Source: Marinifilum sp. D714
GTDB lineage: Bacteria > Bacteroidota > Bacteroidia > Bacteroidales > Marinifilaceae
Length of the DNA stretch: 64,000 bases
NCBI RefSeq assembly: GCF_030851345.1
Contig: NZ_JALPNU010000020.1
Coordinates: 1-64,000 of the forward strand
Reading direction: 5' to 3'
The notes beneath the pieces are model-generated. The model worked only from the letters and a program-made list of their open reading frames with translations. It was not told the origin of the DNA and did not search any database. How positions within the stretch are numbered: the stretch's first letter is position 1; every line of letters starts with the position of its first letter. Below, in pieces: positions 1 through 9,393 of this stretch. Position numbers and translations under genes: made by a program.

Positions 1-530
1 AATGGGGCAACGACTCAAACCATAACTGTAAATACAAGTGGAAACTATTCAGTAGTTGTTACCGACGCCAATGGTTGTTCAGCAACGGATGATGTGAATG
101 TTACTGTTCATCCAAATCCGGTTGTAAACCTTGGTTTAGATCAAGAAAGCTGTGCTGGTGGAACAATTACCTTGGATGCCAGGAATCCTGGGGCAACTTA
201 CCTGTGGTCAAACGGTGAAACCACACAAGACATTACAGTATCAACTTCAGGAAACTATTCAGTAGTTGTAACAGATGCAAATGGTTGTTCTGCAACAGAT
301 GATGTAAATGTAACGATTCATCCAAATCCGGTTGTAAACCTTGGTTTAGATCAAGAAACCTGTGCTGGTGGAACAATTACCTTGGATGCCGGGAATCCTG
401 GGGCAACTTACCTGTGGTCAAATGGAGCAACCACTCAAACCATAACTGTAAATACAAGTGGAAATTATTCAGTAGTAGTAACCGACGCCAATGGTTGTTC
501 AGCAACGGATGATGTGAATGTAAATATTTT
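1..530 (+). repeat. 210-bp near-identical tandem repeats in the surface protein gene
   Basis: The segment at 1-108 recurs at 211-318 and 421-528, and the 111-210 segment recurs at 321-420, giving an exact 210-bp (70-codon) period. Copies differ by scattered, mostly synonymous substitutions. The array is cut by the window start, so the copy number is unknown. Near-identity at DNA level points to recent duplication or gene conversion. Confidence 0.9.
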
Positions 531-2100
531 GCCATCTTTTGAATTTGATTTGACTTACACGACCAATTTAGTTTGTCATGGTGATTCAACTTATATAGAA
601 GGTCCTGATGTTGCTGGCTATAAATATCAATGGAGTAAAGATGGAATTGATATTGCAGGAGCAAACGAATATTCAATTACCATTGGAGAATCTGGCAGAT
701 ACAACTTGCAAATAGTAAACTTAGAAGGGTGTATTGCTGAAGATGGGATAGATGTAGAGATTATTCAATTGCCAAACTCACCATTGCCAAATCGAGTAGA
801 TATGTGTTATGGGGAATCTGTAAAATTAGATATTGGTGAAGGAGTTGACTTTTTATGGAGTGATGGTGTTACGACACAGACTAGACAAGTGTCTGAAGCA
901 GGAATTTACCATGTGAAAGTTCAGGATATAAATGGTTGTATTGGAAACGATTCTGTTGAAGTTGTAGTGCATGATTTACCAATTGTTGATCTAGGACCTG
1001 ATTTGTATATCTGTGAAGGAGAGGAATTAATTTTGGAAGCTCCAGAGGGATATTATACGGAATGGATTCCTGGAGGAGAAACAAGGGCAATTTATGTGTA
1101 TGAGGAAGGTAACTTTATTCTTCGAACAGCTGATGAGTTTGGTTGCACCGGAGAAGATGATATCAATATTTTCGTGCATAAAAATCCGGATGTTTACTTG
1201 GGTAGAGATACTGTGATTGCTGAGGGAACATCTATTATTCTTGATGCAGGAAGCGGATATGTAGAATATGAGTGGAGCAACCAGGAAGATTCACAATATT
1301 TAAAAGTAGAAAAGGATGGAGAATATGCAGTAAACGTTGTAGATATTAATGGCTGTAGGGGTAATGGAAAAGTTAAAGTAGCTGTTAATCCAAGACCATC
1401 GATTAATTTAGGCGGAAGTGCTGGTATTTGTGAAGGAACTGCATTGATGTTGGATGCAGGAAATTGGGAAAGGTACTTATGGAGTACTGGAGATACAACA
1501 AGAACTATTACTGTAAACAAAACTGGTGATTATACCGTACAAGTTTGGGATATGTATGGAATAATGGGAACTGATATAATTAGTGTTGAAGTATATCCAG
1601 TACCAGAGGTTAGTATTGCTTCTGATACTTTAAGCATGTATAAAGGTCAGACTTTGACCTTAGATGTAGGATCTGGTTATTCTGCTTATTATTGGAATAC
1701 CGGATCTGATTGGAGAAGTATAGAAGTTGATGATGCAGGAGATTATAGCGTACAGGTTGAGAATGAATTTGGTTGTATTGCTCAAGCTTCAATTGCAGTT
1801 AAATTATTGGAGCCTAAAATGGTTGTACCAAATGTATTTACACCCAATGGTAAAGGTCCAAATGAAATATTTTATCCGGTTTTCAAAGGAATCGTAACTG
1901 ATTTTGAAATGTATATTTATACACGTTGGGGGGAGCAAGTGTTTAAACTTGAAAAGGATATGGTTGCCAATAATGAGTTGAAACATGAAGGGTGGAATGG
2001 AACTTATAAAGGTAAGGATTCCGAGATTGGAGTTTACGTTTGGATCATCTTTTATGAAGGGAAAGAAAGAGGACACGGAACAGTAACACTGTTTAGATAA
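1..2100 (+). CDS. T9SS type B sorted repeat protein, 5' end outside window
   Basis: The frame is open from the first base, so this is the 3' part of a longer gene; the first ATG at 94 lies inside a repeat and is not the start. The protein is a chain of about eight Ig-like/SprB-like modules of roughly 70 residues, each with a pattern such as NLGLDQ, YLWSNG, and VTDANGC. The last ~95 residues, beginning near VVPNVFTPNG and ending GTVTLFR, match the gliding-motility-associated C-terminal (CHU_C, type B) sorting domain. By family knowledge such proteins cross the outer membrane through the type IX system and sit at the surface or are released. The stop overlaps the start of the PorP/SprF gene by one base, the usual partner of type B cargo. 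An adhesin-like surface protein is inferred; its ligand is unknown. Confidence 0.9.
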   Translation, partial: NGATTQTITVNTSGNYSVVVTDANGCSATDDVNVTVHPNPVVNLGLDQESCAGGTITLDARNPGATYLWSNGETTQDITVSTSGNYSVVVTDANGCSATDDVNVTIHPNPVVNLGLDQETCAGGTITLDAGNPGATYLWSNGATTQTITVNTSGNYSVVVTDANGCSATDDVNVNILPSFEFDLTYTTNLVCHGDSTYIEGPDVAGYKYQWSKDGIDIAGANEYSITIGESGRYNLQIVNLEGCIAEDGIDVEIIQLPNSPLPNRVDMCYGESVKLDIGEGVDFLWSDGVTTQTRQVSEAGIYHVKVQDINGCIGNDSVEVVVHDLPIVDLGPDLYICEGEELILEAPEGYYTEWIPGGETRAIYVYEEGNFILRTADEFGCTGEDDINIFVHKNPDVYLGRDTVIAEGTSIILDAGSGYVEYEWSNQEDSQYLKVEKDGEYAVNVVDINGCRGNGKVKVAVNPRPSINLGGSAGICEGTALMLDAGNWERYLWSTGDTTRTITVNKTGDYTVQVWDMYGIMGTDIISVEVYPVPEVSIASDTLSMYKGQTLTLDVGSGYSAYYWNTGSDWRSIEVDDAGDYSVQVENEFGCIAQASIAVKLLEPKMVVPNVFTPNGKGPNEIFYPVFKGIVTDFEMYIYTRWGEQVFKLEKDMVANNELKHEGWNGTYKGKDSEIGVYVWIIFYEGKERGHGTVTLFR

Positions 2101-3137
2101 TGATCGGAAAAGAACTGAAAATATTAACACTATTAATTAGCATGATGAGTGCTCTCAATATTTATTCACAGGATGTTGAGTTCTCGCAGTTCTATGCAAA
2201 TAAGGTTTATTTAAATCCAGCATTTGCAGGTTCTGATTTTGATGCTCGTGTTGCTATGAATTATAGGAATCAATGGCCTGAAATCAGTTCTGCATATGTG
2301 ACTTATAGTGTTTCTTACGATCAGTATGTAAATCCACTAGGTGGTGGTGTAGGATTACAGGTGATGCAAGATGAACAGGGAGATGGAACGATTAGTACAA
2401 CCACAATAAGTGGAATGTATGCTTATACTCTAAGAATATCAAGGAGTTTGGCTATTAAAGCAGGCTTTCAAACCTCTTTTATTCAAAGAAAATTGAATGA
2501 TTCGAACTTTACCTTTCCTGATCAAACGGATGAATTTTATATTAATGGTTTAATTAGTCCGTTTACAGGGGAAAGTGCAATTGATCATCTTAGCCGCAAT
2601 TATATTGATTTTTCATCAGGTTTAATAGCATCTTATAAAAATTGGTTTATTGGTTTTGCTGCTCACCATTTAACTGAGCCTGATGAAGCTTATAAGGAGG
2701 AGAGTGATTATTCTAAATTGCCAAGAAAATATACTTTTCATTGTGGAGTTAATGTACCTGTTTTTAGAAGAGGTTTGCATCAGACTGATATTGGGTTAGC
2801 ACCTAATTTTCTTTATCAGCAGCAGGGAACAAATAAGCAATTAAATTATGGACTATATTTGTCGAAAGGATCTTTTATTGTAGGCATGTGGTATCGCGAT
2901 AACCTTGAATTAGAATATGATGCGGTTATTCTGCAATTGGGCGTAATGAGAGATTGGTGGCAAGTGGCTTATAGTTACGATAAAACTATTTCAAAATTGA
3001 TTCATACAAATACAGGTGCTCACGAGATCTCATTTTTAATGAGATTTAAAAATAGTAGAAGAAATAAAACCAGTTGTAGGGAAATTGCATTAAGAAGAAG
3101 AAGACAAGTTGGAAGAATTAAATGTCCTCATTTCTAA
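2100..3137 (+). CDS. PorP/SprF family type IX secretion membrane protein
   Basis: The 345-aa product starts with a signal peptide (about residues 1-24, ending NIYSQ) and continues with the family signature VEFSQFYANKVYLNPAFAGS, followed by an amphipathic beta-strand pattern typical of an outer-membrane barrel. PorP/SprF proteins work with type B CTD cargo, anchoring or delivering it at the outer membrane. The ATG overlaps the stop of the upstream cargo gene by one base (taATG), so the two are translationally coupled and very probably work together. The C-terminal tail is basic (RRRRQVGR) and slightly longer than a typical barrel end. The stop overlaps the convergent kinase gene by 4 bases. 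Confidence 0.9.
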   Translation: MIGKELKILTLLISMMSALNIYSQDVEFSQFYANKVYLNPAFAGSDFDARVAMNYRNQWPEISSAYVTYSVSYDQYVNPLGGGVGLQVMQDEQGDGTISTTTISGMYAYTLRISRSLAIKAGFQTSFIQRKLNDSNFTFPDQTDEFYINGLISPFTGESAIDHLSRNYIDFSSGLIASYKNWFIGFAAHHLTEPDEAYKEESDYSKLPRKYTFHCGVNVPVFRRGLHQTDIGLAPNFLYQQQGTNKQLNYGLYLSKGSFIVGMWYRDNLELEYDAVILQLGVMRDWWQVAYSYDKTISKLIHTNTGAHEISFLMRFKNSRRNKTSCREIALRRRRQVGRIKCPHF

Positions 3138-5569
3138 ATCATTTCGTTTATCAAGCTTAGTAAATTTTTCTTGATAATTGGTTTTGCAATATAACCATCA
3201 AATCCAGAGTCCATTATTTGTTCTTTCTCGTTTGCCAGTGCATAAGCAGTTTGAGCGACAATTTTAATTTCAGGATTATCCTTTTTAATCAATTTTAAAG
3301 TATCATATCCATTTAATTCTGGCATTTGAAGATCTAATAAGACCAAATCAAAATGTGAAGAACCACATTTTTTGATAGCAGTAAGTCCATTATCTGCCGA
3401 TGACATGCTTACTCCAGTAGATTGAAGCATTTGCTTTATCAATGTGATGTTTACATTGTAATCATCAACAATGAGTATTTTTTTACCTGTTAAATCTTTA
3501 TTAACACCATTTCTACTCATTTTCTTAATAGGTGAAGAGCTCGATTTATCATCAACTATGTACGGGATGCTAACAAAGAAACTACTCCCTACATCCTCAG
3601 TTGATTCTACCCACATGTCACCATTTAGCAATTCTGATAACTTTTTAGAAATGGATAGTCCTAAACCAGTTCCTCCGTATCTTCTGGCATGAGAATCATC
3701 TGCTTGACGAAATCTGCTGAATATTATTTTTTGTTTCTCTGAAGAGATTCCAATTCCTGTATCTTCAACTGTAAAAATAAGTTTGCTTTCATTTAATTGA
3801 TATGAGACATGAATACTTCCCTTTTCGGTAAATTTTAAGGCATTTTCCACCAAGTTTGTGATGATTTGCTTCAGTCTTAAAGGATCTGTGTAGATAACAG
3901 ATTCTGAATCCTCCAGGCCTTTAGTAAATTTTAGTTCAATATGATCTCTACTCTTACTGGTTTTTATCTTTTCAAAAGTGTGATAAAGTTCGTCGAACAG
4001 TTGATTAAGACAGTAATAAGTTTTGGAAATTTTAAGTTTACCAGACTCAATTTTTGAGAAGTCAATAATATCATTAATAAGATTTAATAGTGAATTTCCA
4101 CTGTTTCTAATATGGATAAAAAACTGTTGTCGGGTTTCAAAAGGCAAATCATCTTCTTGCAATAATTCAGAAAAACCAATGATTGCGTTCATTGGAGTAC
4201 GAATTTCGTGTGACATATTCGCCAAAAAGGATGATTTTAGTCGATCAGATTCTTCTGCTTTTTCTCTTGCAATTTGAAGTTCATTTTCTTTTTGGGTTCT
4301 GATATCAATCATACGATTGATGGTTGTTCCCATATCTTGAAATTCAGAAAAATGAAGTTCGTCAATATCTACCTTATACAGTTGGGTGGATGCCTTTCTA
4401 AAGAAATTGTTGATTGAGGTGAAATTCTGTTTCATTTTAACAGAAATGGTCTTCGATGTAATATAGATAATCACAATTGCAATTACAATTAACAATACAA
4501 TCTGTAGAATGTACTTTCGGACATTACCTCTTAACTCGTTTCTGGCAATTTCAATATTTTTATCCAGTTCACTTGTGTTTACACCTGCACCAATGATCCA
4601 ATCCCATTCTTTAATGAACTTTACGTATGAAATTTTTTCAGAATCTTCTGTGTTAGGTAGTTTGTAATTTACAAAAACCGATTTATCCAGCTTGGCCGCA
4701 TTGATTAATCGTTTTACATTTTCGCGACGTATCTTGTTGCTGTAGTCCTTGAAATTTTTTCCAATACTGGCTGAATCGGCATGTAGTAAACATGTACCAT
4801 CTTTTTTATAAACAAAGAAGTAGTTGTCTTGATTCATGTTTATCTGACTTATGCGAATAAGTGTTTCCTTCTGAATTTCAGGTTGAAGATCATCTAAGTA
4901 AGCAAAGCTTCCAAAATACCAATTGTATGGAGCAAACTTCTTAATATAAGAGATTTTAGTATACGCATTGTACTTATTTTTCACCTCTTTACTGTTCACA
5001 TATTTTGTAAAACCACTATCCTTGTATTTTATCAATTCTACTTCATTCTTAACGATGTAATTACCATTGATATCTTTGAAATTGATTAAGCTTTTGTTTT
5101 CATTTTCTTTCGATAGTGGATATAGAATACCTTTGCCACTTAAATTATTGATAAAAATATAACCTCTGTCATTGGTAAATCGCAATGGAGAAATGGCTTC
5201 TTTAATGCGTTTTTTTATTTCAACATCACTTAGTTTTCCTTTGTTTTGATTGTAAATGTAAATGGCGATGGAATGTGCTTGATCCACAAAATTCTGAAGT
5301 CTATTTTTTAATCTTGATTCAGATCTTGTGTTTTGGTAATTAATGAAATCGATACATTCATTAGACTTGCTTACTAAAATATCTTTCTGTTCTTCAATGT
5401 AATCCTTTTTAAGATTCTCTGATTCAGTATTGAATTCATTAAACTTGGTATATATCCAAATTCCACCAAATCCGACCAGAAATGTAATAGTCAGAACTAA
5501 GAACAGCATAAAATAGGCTCTACTTATACTTGTTTTATTTTTGATAGTTTTGCTAGGGGTTGAATTCAT
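3134..5569 (-). CDS. Cache-sensor hybrid histidine kinase with receiver domain
   Basis: The 811-aa protein has a membrane helix at about 19-40, a periplasmic part of some 310 residues that looks like tandem Cache modules (RGYIFINNLSG, then YFFVYKKDGTCLLHAD, with NWYFGS and DWIIGAG strands), a second helix at 352-372, a linker, and a HisKA domain with phospho-accepting His454 in SHEIRTP. The ATPase domain follows with N-box residues near 572-576, DTGIG at 603-607 and GGTGLGLS at 632-639. A receiver domain fills 696-811 with phosphorylatable Asp746 in LLDLQMP. There is no output domain, so a separate Hpt or regulator must receive the phosphate. It lies 15 bases behind the unknown 186-aa gene, probably one operon, and resembles the kinase at 42816-45623. 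Confidence 0.92.
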   Translation of the reverse strand: MNSTPSKTIKNKTSISRAYFMLFLVLTITFLVGFGGIWIYTKFNEFNTESENLKKDYIEEQKDILVSKSNECIDFINYQNTRSESRLKNRLQNFVDQAHSIAIYIYNQNKGKLSDVEIKKRIKEAISPLRFTNDRGYIFINNLSGKGILYPLSKENENKSLINFKDINGNYIVKNEVELIKYKDSGFTKYVNSKEVKNKYNAYTKISYIKKFAPYNWYFGSFAYLDDLQPEIQKETLIRISQINMNQDNYFFVYKKDGTCLLHADSASIGKNFKDYSNKIRRENVKRLINAAKLDKSVFVNYKLPNTEDSEKISYVKFIKEWDWIIGAGVNTSELDKNIEIARNELRGNVRKYILQIVLLIVIAIVIIYITSKTISVKMKQNFTSINNFFRKASTQLYKVDIDELHFSEFQDMGTTINRMIDIRTQKENELQIAREKAEESDRLKSSFLANMSHEIRTPMNAIIGFSELLQEDDLPFETRQQFFIHIRNSGNSLLNLINDIIDFSKIESGKLKISKTYYCLNQLFDELYHTFEKIKTSKSRDHIELKFTKGLEDSESVIYTDPLRLKQIITNLVENALKFTEKGSIHVSYQLNESKLIFTVEDTGIGISSEKQKIIFSRFRQADDSHARRYGGTGLGLSISKKLSELLNGDMWVESTEDVGSSFFVSIPYIVDDKSSSSPIKKMSRNGVNKDLTGKKILIVDDYNVNITLIKQMLQSTGVSMSSADNGLTAIKKCGSSHFDLVLLDLQMPELNGYDTLKLIKKDNPEIKIVAQTAYALANEKEQIMDSGFDGYIAKPIIKKNLLSLINEMI

Positions 5570-5584
5570 ATTGCTATTACGAAA

Positions 5585-6145
5585 TCAAATTTGGAATTGG
5601 CTAAGTATCTGATTAAAAATAGGATTAAAAAATTGAAATCCAAGATCAATTTCATTCTTTATATTGTCATCTACAGGTAATCCGTCAAAATCATTATTGT
5701 CTTTTATTTTGTTGAGAATTCCAGTATTGTACCTCTTTACTTTTTGATTGATTACAAAATGGGGAATTGTATGATATTCTGCTTTTAACCTGAATTGATT
5801 TTCCTTAATTAGTCCATTTATCATTAAGAAATTGTATAAGTCGAGGAAATGAATCGATGATTTTGCAAGGAATACACGCAATTCAAAATTAATTGAAAGA
5901 GGAATTTCATAGTAGAATGAAAAATTGTCACTTTTATTTTGACGATATTCAATGATAACTCTGTTTTTATTGACGTTTACATGGTCAAACTCAAAATTCC
6001 ATTCCAATTCAGGAATGTGTTTAAACTCTTTTTTTATGGCGTAAAGAGTTATTAATCTTGGATATGCTGTGTATGTAAAGTTTTGATTATGTGCAAACAA
6101 TTCAAAGGCTTTCTTGATATTTACTTTTTCTAAGTTCAAAAGCAT
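5585..6145 (-). CDS. Conserved-looking hypothetical protein upstream of Cache kinase
   Basis: I do not recognise this 186-aa protein. It has no signal peptide or membrane helix and is rich in aromatic and charged residues, with alternating hydrophobic stretches (VIIEYRQ, FSFYYEIPLS) suggesting a mixed alpha/beta cytoplasmic fold. It starts just downstream of a TAnnTTTG-like promoter on the same strand and is followed after 15 bases by the hybrid kinase, so both are probably co-transcribed. That linkage makes a role in the same signalling pathway possible, but nothing in its sequence shows one. Confidence 0.7.
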   Translation of the reverse strand: MLLNLEKVNIKKAFELFAHNQNFTYTAYPRLITLYAIKKEFKHIPELEWNFEFDHVNVNKNRVIIEYRQNKSDNFSFYYEIPLSINFELRVFLAKSSIHFLDLYNFLMINGLIKENQFRLKAEYHTIPHFVINQKVKRYNTGILNKIKDNNDFDGLPVDDNIKNEIDLGFQFFNPIFNQILSQFQI

Positions 6146-6174
6146 ATTTAATCTTGTTTAAGTTATCAGATTGG

Positions 6175-6182
6175 CAAAGTTA
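6175..6182 (-). promoter_or_regulatory. Putative -7 box for the 186-aa gene and kinase
   Basis: The minus strand reads TAACTTTG, an exact match to the Bacteroidota TAnnTTTG box, 30 bases upstream of the ATG at 6145. No good TTTG -33 box is seen at the right distance, so the promoter may be weak or activator-dependent. Confidence 0.45.
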
Positions 6183-6386
6183 GTTTATTGTTTAAATCTA
6201 TTATTCTAGTTTATCCTGTTTTGTAATAGAATTAAGAATTCTTTTTACGATGTTTTTGTTGATATGTTTGTTTAAATATTGATATATAATGATTTTGGTT
6301 GGAAATTTTAAGGGATCGCGATGTGCCAATGTAACTTGACACATTTGACACCTTAATTTTCCTTGTATAATTATTATAATTGTATT

Positions 6387-9386
6387 ATGAACCTAGTTAT
6401 CAAAACACAACTAACTATTTTATTTCTTTTTTTAGCTGCTTTTAAAGGAATTGCCGCTTATAGTTCAACAGGTGATTTTACTCAACTGGATGGATTACCA
6501 TGTAATAGTGTAAATCATATTTTTGAGGATTCCAGAGGGATGATTTGGCTAGCAACAGATGCTGGACTATGTGAGTTTAATGGCTTTGAGGTAAAATATA
6601 GAAAAGAATTAAATCGCTTGCAAGGTGAAAAGGTAACCAGTATTACGGAGAATAAAAATGGAAACTTAATAATAGCCGCGACAGGGGTTGGAGTATGTGA
6701 ATTTGATGGAGAACATTTGGAGGTCATTTCTACGCAGGAAAATAACGAATTATATGATATTCGTTCGGTTAATGTGTTGGATAATAAACTAATTGTAGGA
6801 ACTTCAGATGGCATTTACTTATCTAATGTTCTAGATACACTTGGTGAATTTTCTTTAGTAAAAGGGACGAAAGAATTAAATGTTTTAGAGGCTGTATCAA
6901 ATAATAATGCAGTGGTCATTTTTCCTAAATTAGAGCAAAAGGCTTATAAATTTGAATCAGGTAGTTTTTCAAAAATAGTTAATGGAAAACTTCAGATTCT
7001 GGAATTTGGAAAACGGTTTTATGGAGAACTTGAAGTAGGGCAACAAGTATCACTAATTGTGGATAGTCAAAGAATTCGATGTGATGTATTAAATGTTTTG
7101 TCTAATCAGAACGAAAGAGTTGTTTTGCTGCGTTACTTTAAAAATGGATTGCAGTTTAGAAAGTTAATTTCTATAAGAAATAATATTTGTGTAGATCTTC
7201 TTGCGGAGAACGATTTGGATGATATTTTTGTTCAATGTGTGTTTAAGCATAGTTTAATGGGGGATATTTGGTTAGGGACTAAAAATCATGGCCTAATCAG
7301 TTTGAAGCAATCAATATTTAAGTTATATGATGTATCATCTTTAATACCATCTTGTAATGAAATTATAGATTTGCTTTCGTATTCAGATGGTTCAGTAGTT
7401 GTAGCAGGAAGAAATGGTATTGCAAAAATTAAGAATGAAAAAGTAATAATATCCATAAACCAGAAAGAGTTTCTCAAATTACTTCCAAATTCGAAGAAGA
7501 AAAAAGAGCTTATTATTAATGATATTGAACTAAAAGGCAATATGATTTGGGTTGCCACTAATTGTGGTTTTTATACTTGGAATTGTAAGTCTTTTTTGCT
7601 GACCTATAAAAATATATCTGTTGCTAGGAACTTCATAATTACATCAAATGGAAATTTGTTTTGTTATAACGGATCTCAGTTTTTCACTTGTGGGATAAAT
7701 GATGATTCTGTAGATACAAAGTGGAATTTATCAAAAGGAGAGGAAGTTGAAATAACCAAAATAATTGAGTTTAATTCCTACATCTGGGTAGCAACAGAAA
7801 CTCATGGAATTTATCGATTTGGAGAGAATAAAGTCAAAAAATTTGGTCGAAATAATATTGGAATTCATAATGTTGTTAATGATATGCTTGTTTTACCAGA
7901 TTCATGTGTAATTGCAGGTGGTAATAACGGCATTGTCTACAAGTTGAAAATTGAAGGAGATGAATTAGTCATTATAGATTCTCTTGACCAGGGTGATGGG
8001 TTGGAAGGTATTTCTGTTCATGGATTTCAATATCATAAAGATGGTTCTATTTGGTGTGGAACCAATTTAGGAGTACATAGGTTTGAATACAAAACGTGGC
8101 ACCCAGATTCTGTTGTGAAATATAGATTTTGGAATGCAAATAAAAAAGTAGAGTTTAGGGGAAAAGAATCAGTTGTTGATGAATATGATAACATATGGGT
8201 GAAGTCGAATTATGCTGTAATGAAAATAGAAGCCAATGATTTCATTAGTGATAATGCAGCTTATAAACCAACTTTATTGGAAGTAAAGGTGAAAGATAGC
8301 AATTGGAGATTTAAAAAATCAGAATTTGATAAATGGACAAAAACACCTAATAATCCTATTCATCTAAGTTACGATGAGAATTATTTTAGACTGCATTATG
8401 GTATGTTGTATTGTGATGCATTGGAAAATATCAGGTATCGATATAGATTGGTAGGTTTGGATAACCATTGGTCGGATTGGGTAAAGTCGAATGAAGTGGT
8501 TTATTCAAATTTGAGAGGAGGAGAATATATCTTTGAGATTGAAGCCAGGAAGTTGAGTTCTGGAAAGATTGGAAAATATTCAATTGATATAATCCTTGAA
8601 ATTGCATGGTGGAAAACCGTTTGGTTTTGGTTACTAATTATTAGTATTCTAGGTGCACTAACTTACTTTGCCCTTAATCTTTTTAAATCAAGAGTTAAAC
8701 TTGAAGAAAAGCAAAGAACTAAGCAGTTTAATAGAGTTATTGGTTTAAAAATCCGAGCATTGCAGCATCAGCTTGATCCTCACTTTATTTTTAATTCACT
8801 CAATTCTATTCAAAGTTATATTCTTGAGGATGATGAAGATAAAGCTTTGGAGTACTTATCAGATTTTTCGATGGTTCTAAGAAATAACATAAAGAACGCC
8901 AGTAAAAACCTGATATTATTAAGTGAGGAGGTGGCTTATTTAAAATTATATCTGAAGCTGGAGCAAATGCGATTTGAAGAGAAATTTACATTTCAGATCA
9001 ACTTGGATGACAAAATAAACTCATTGGGTATTAAGATTCCACCTATGTTGATTCAACCATTTTTAGAGCATGCCATAAGAAATGGAATTAGTAAACTTGA
9101 CCGAATGGGGAAGATCGTAATCCGTTTTATTTTGGAAGATGATGGCTATCTAAAATGTGAAATTACAGACAATGGATTAGGCAATCGAAAAATCGATCTA
9201 ACAAATGCTGAATCGGAAATAGTAAAAGGTAATTCACTGCAGATAACCTGCGATAGAATGAAATTACTCAATAAGGTTTTAACTAATGGTAGAACTTACT
9301 CTTATCAGATAAATGAATGTGTTGATTCTAAAACAAATTTTTCTGGTGTGAAAACAGTTTTGGGATTCCCTAAATTGGAATTGTAA
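6387..9386 (+). CDS. Propeller-sensor histidine kinase, LytS/YehU type
   Basis: I place the start at ATG 6387 (999 aa) because it opens a clean signal peptide (MNLVIKTQLTILFLFLAA); the longer reading begins with TTG at 6363. The periplasmic part holds repeated two-component-regulator propeller blades (for example GMIWLATDAGLCEFNG, GSIWCGTNLGVHRFE) over about residues 25-640, then a Y_Y_Y-like beta-sandwich near 670-738 and one membrane helix at about 741-765. The cytoplasmic part has the His_kinase signature HQLDPHFIFNSLNSIQ with His799 and an ATPase domain with DNGLGN. There is no HisKA, receiver or AraC domain, so it is not a hybrid. Kinases of this class usually pair with a LytTR regulator, but none is encoded here. 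The propeller usually senses extracellular glycans or other small molecules; the ligand is unknown. Confidence 0.88.
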   Translation: MNLVIKTQLTILFLFLAAFKGIAAYSSTGDFTQLDGLPCNSVNHIFEDSRGMIWLATDAGLCEFNGFEVKYRKELNRLQGEKVTSITENKNGNLIIAATGVGVCEFDGEHLEVISTQENNELYDIRSVNVLDNKLIVGTSDGIYLSNVLDTLGEFSLVKGTKELNVLEAVSNNNAVVIFPKLEQKAYKFESGSFSKIVNGKLQILEFGKRFYGELEVGQQVSLIVDSQRIRCDVLNVLSNQNERVVLLRYFKNGLQFRKLISIRNNICVDLLAENDLDDIFVQCVFKHSLMGDIWLGTKNHGLISLKQSIFKLYDVSSLIPSCNEIIDLLSYSDGSVVVAGRNGIAKIKNEKVIISINQKEFLKLLPNSKKKKELIINDIELKGNMIWVATNCGFYTWNCKSFLLTYKNISVARNFIITSNGNLFCYNGSQFFTCGINDDSVDTKWNLSKGEEVEITKIIEFNSYIWVATETHGIYRFGENKVKKFGRNNIGIHNVVNDMLVLPDSCVIAGGNNGIVYKLKIEGDELVIIDSLDQGDGLEGISVHGFQYHKDGSIWCGTNLGVHRFEYKTWHPDSVVKYRFWNANKKVEFRGKESVVDEYDNIWVKSNYAVMKIEANDFISDNAAYKPTLLEVKVKDSNWRFKKSEFDKWTKTPNNPIHLSYDENYFRLHYGMLYCDALENIRYRYRLVGLDNHWSDWVKSNEVVYSNLRGGEYIFEIEARKLSSGKIGKYSIDIILEIAWWKTVWFWLLIISILGALTYFALNLFKSRVKLEEKQRTKQFNRVIGLKIRALQHQLDPHFIFNSLNSIQSYILEDDEDKALEYLSDFSMVLRNNIKNASKNLILLSEEVAYLKLYLKLEQMRFEEKFTFQINLDDKINSLGIKIPPMLIQPFLEHAIRNGISKLDRMGKIVIRFILEDDGYLKCEITDNGLGNRKIDLTNAESEIVKGNSLQITCDRMKLLNKVLTNGRTYSYQINECVDSKTNFSGVKTVLGFPKLEL

Positions 9387-9393
9387 TAATGCC

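Noticed and set aside
1-530. Assembly artefact as the cause of the 210-bp repeats
   Set aside because: Copies carry scattered, mostly synonymous differences, as expected of real copies; the window edge still limits what can be said on copy number.
377-676. Minus-strand 99-aa open frame
   Set aside because: It runs opposite to the surface-protein repeats and has no promoter or family; it is a shadow of the coding repeats.
6363-6386. TTG start of the propeller kinase
   Set aside because: It would put eight residues before the signal peptide; ATG 6387 gives a normal signal sequence.
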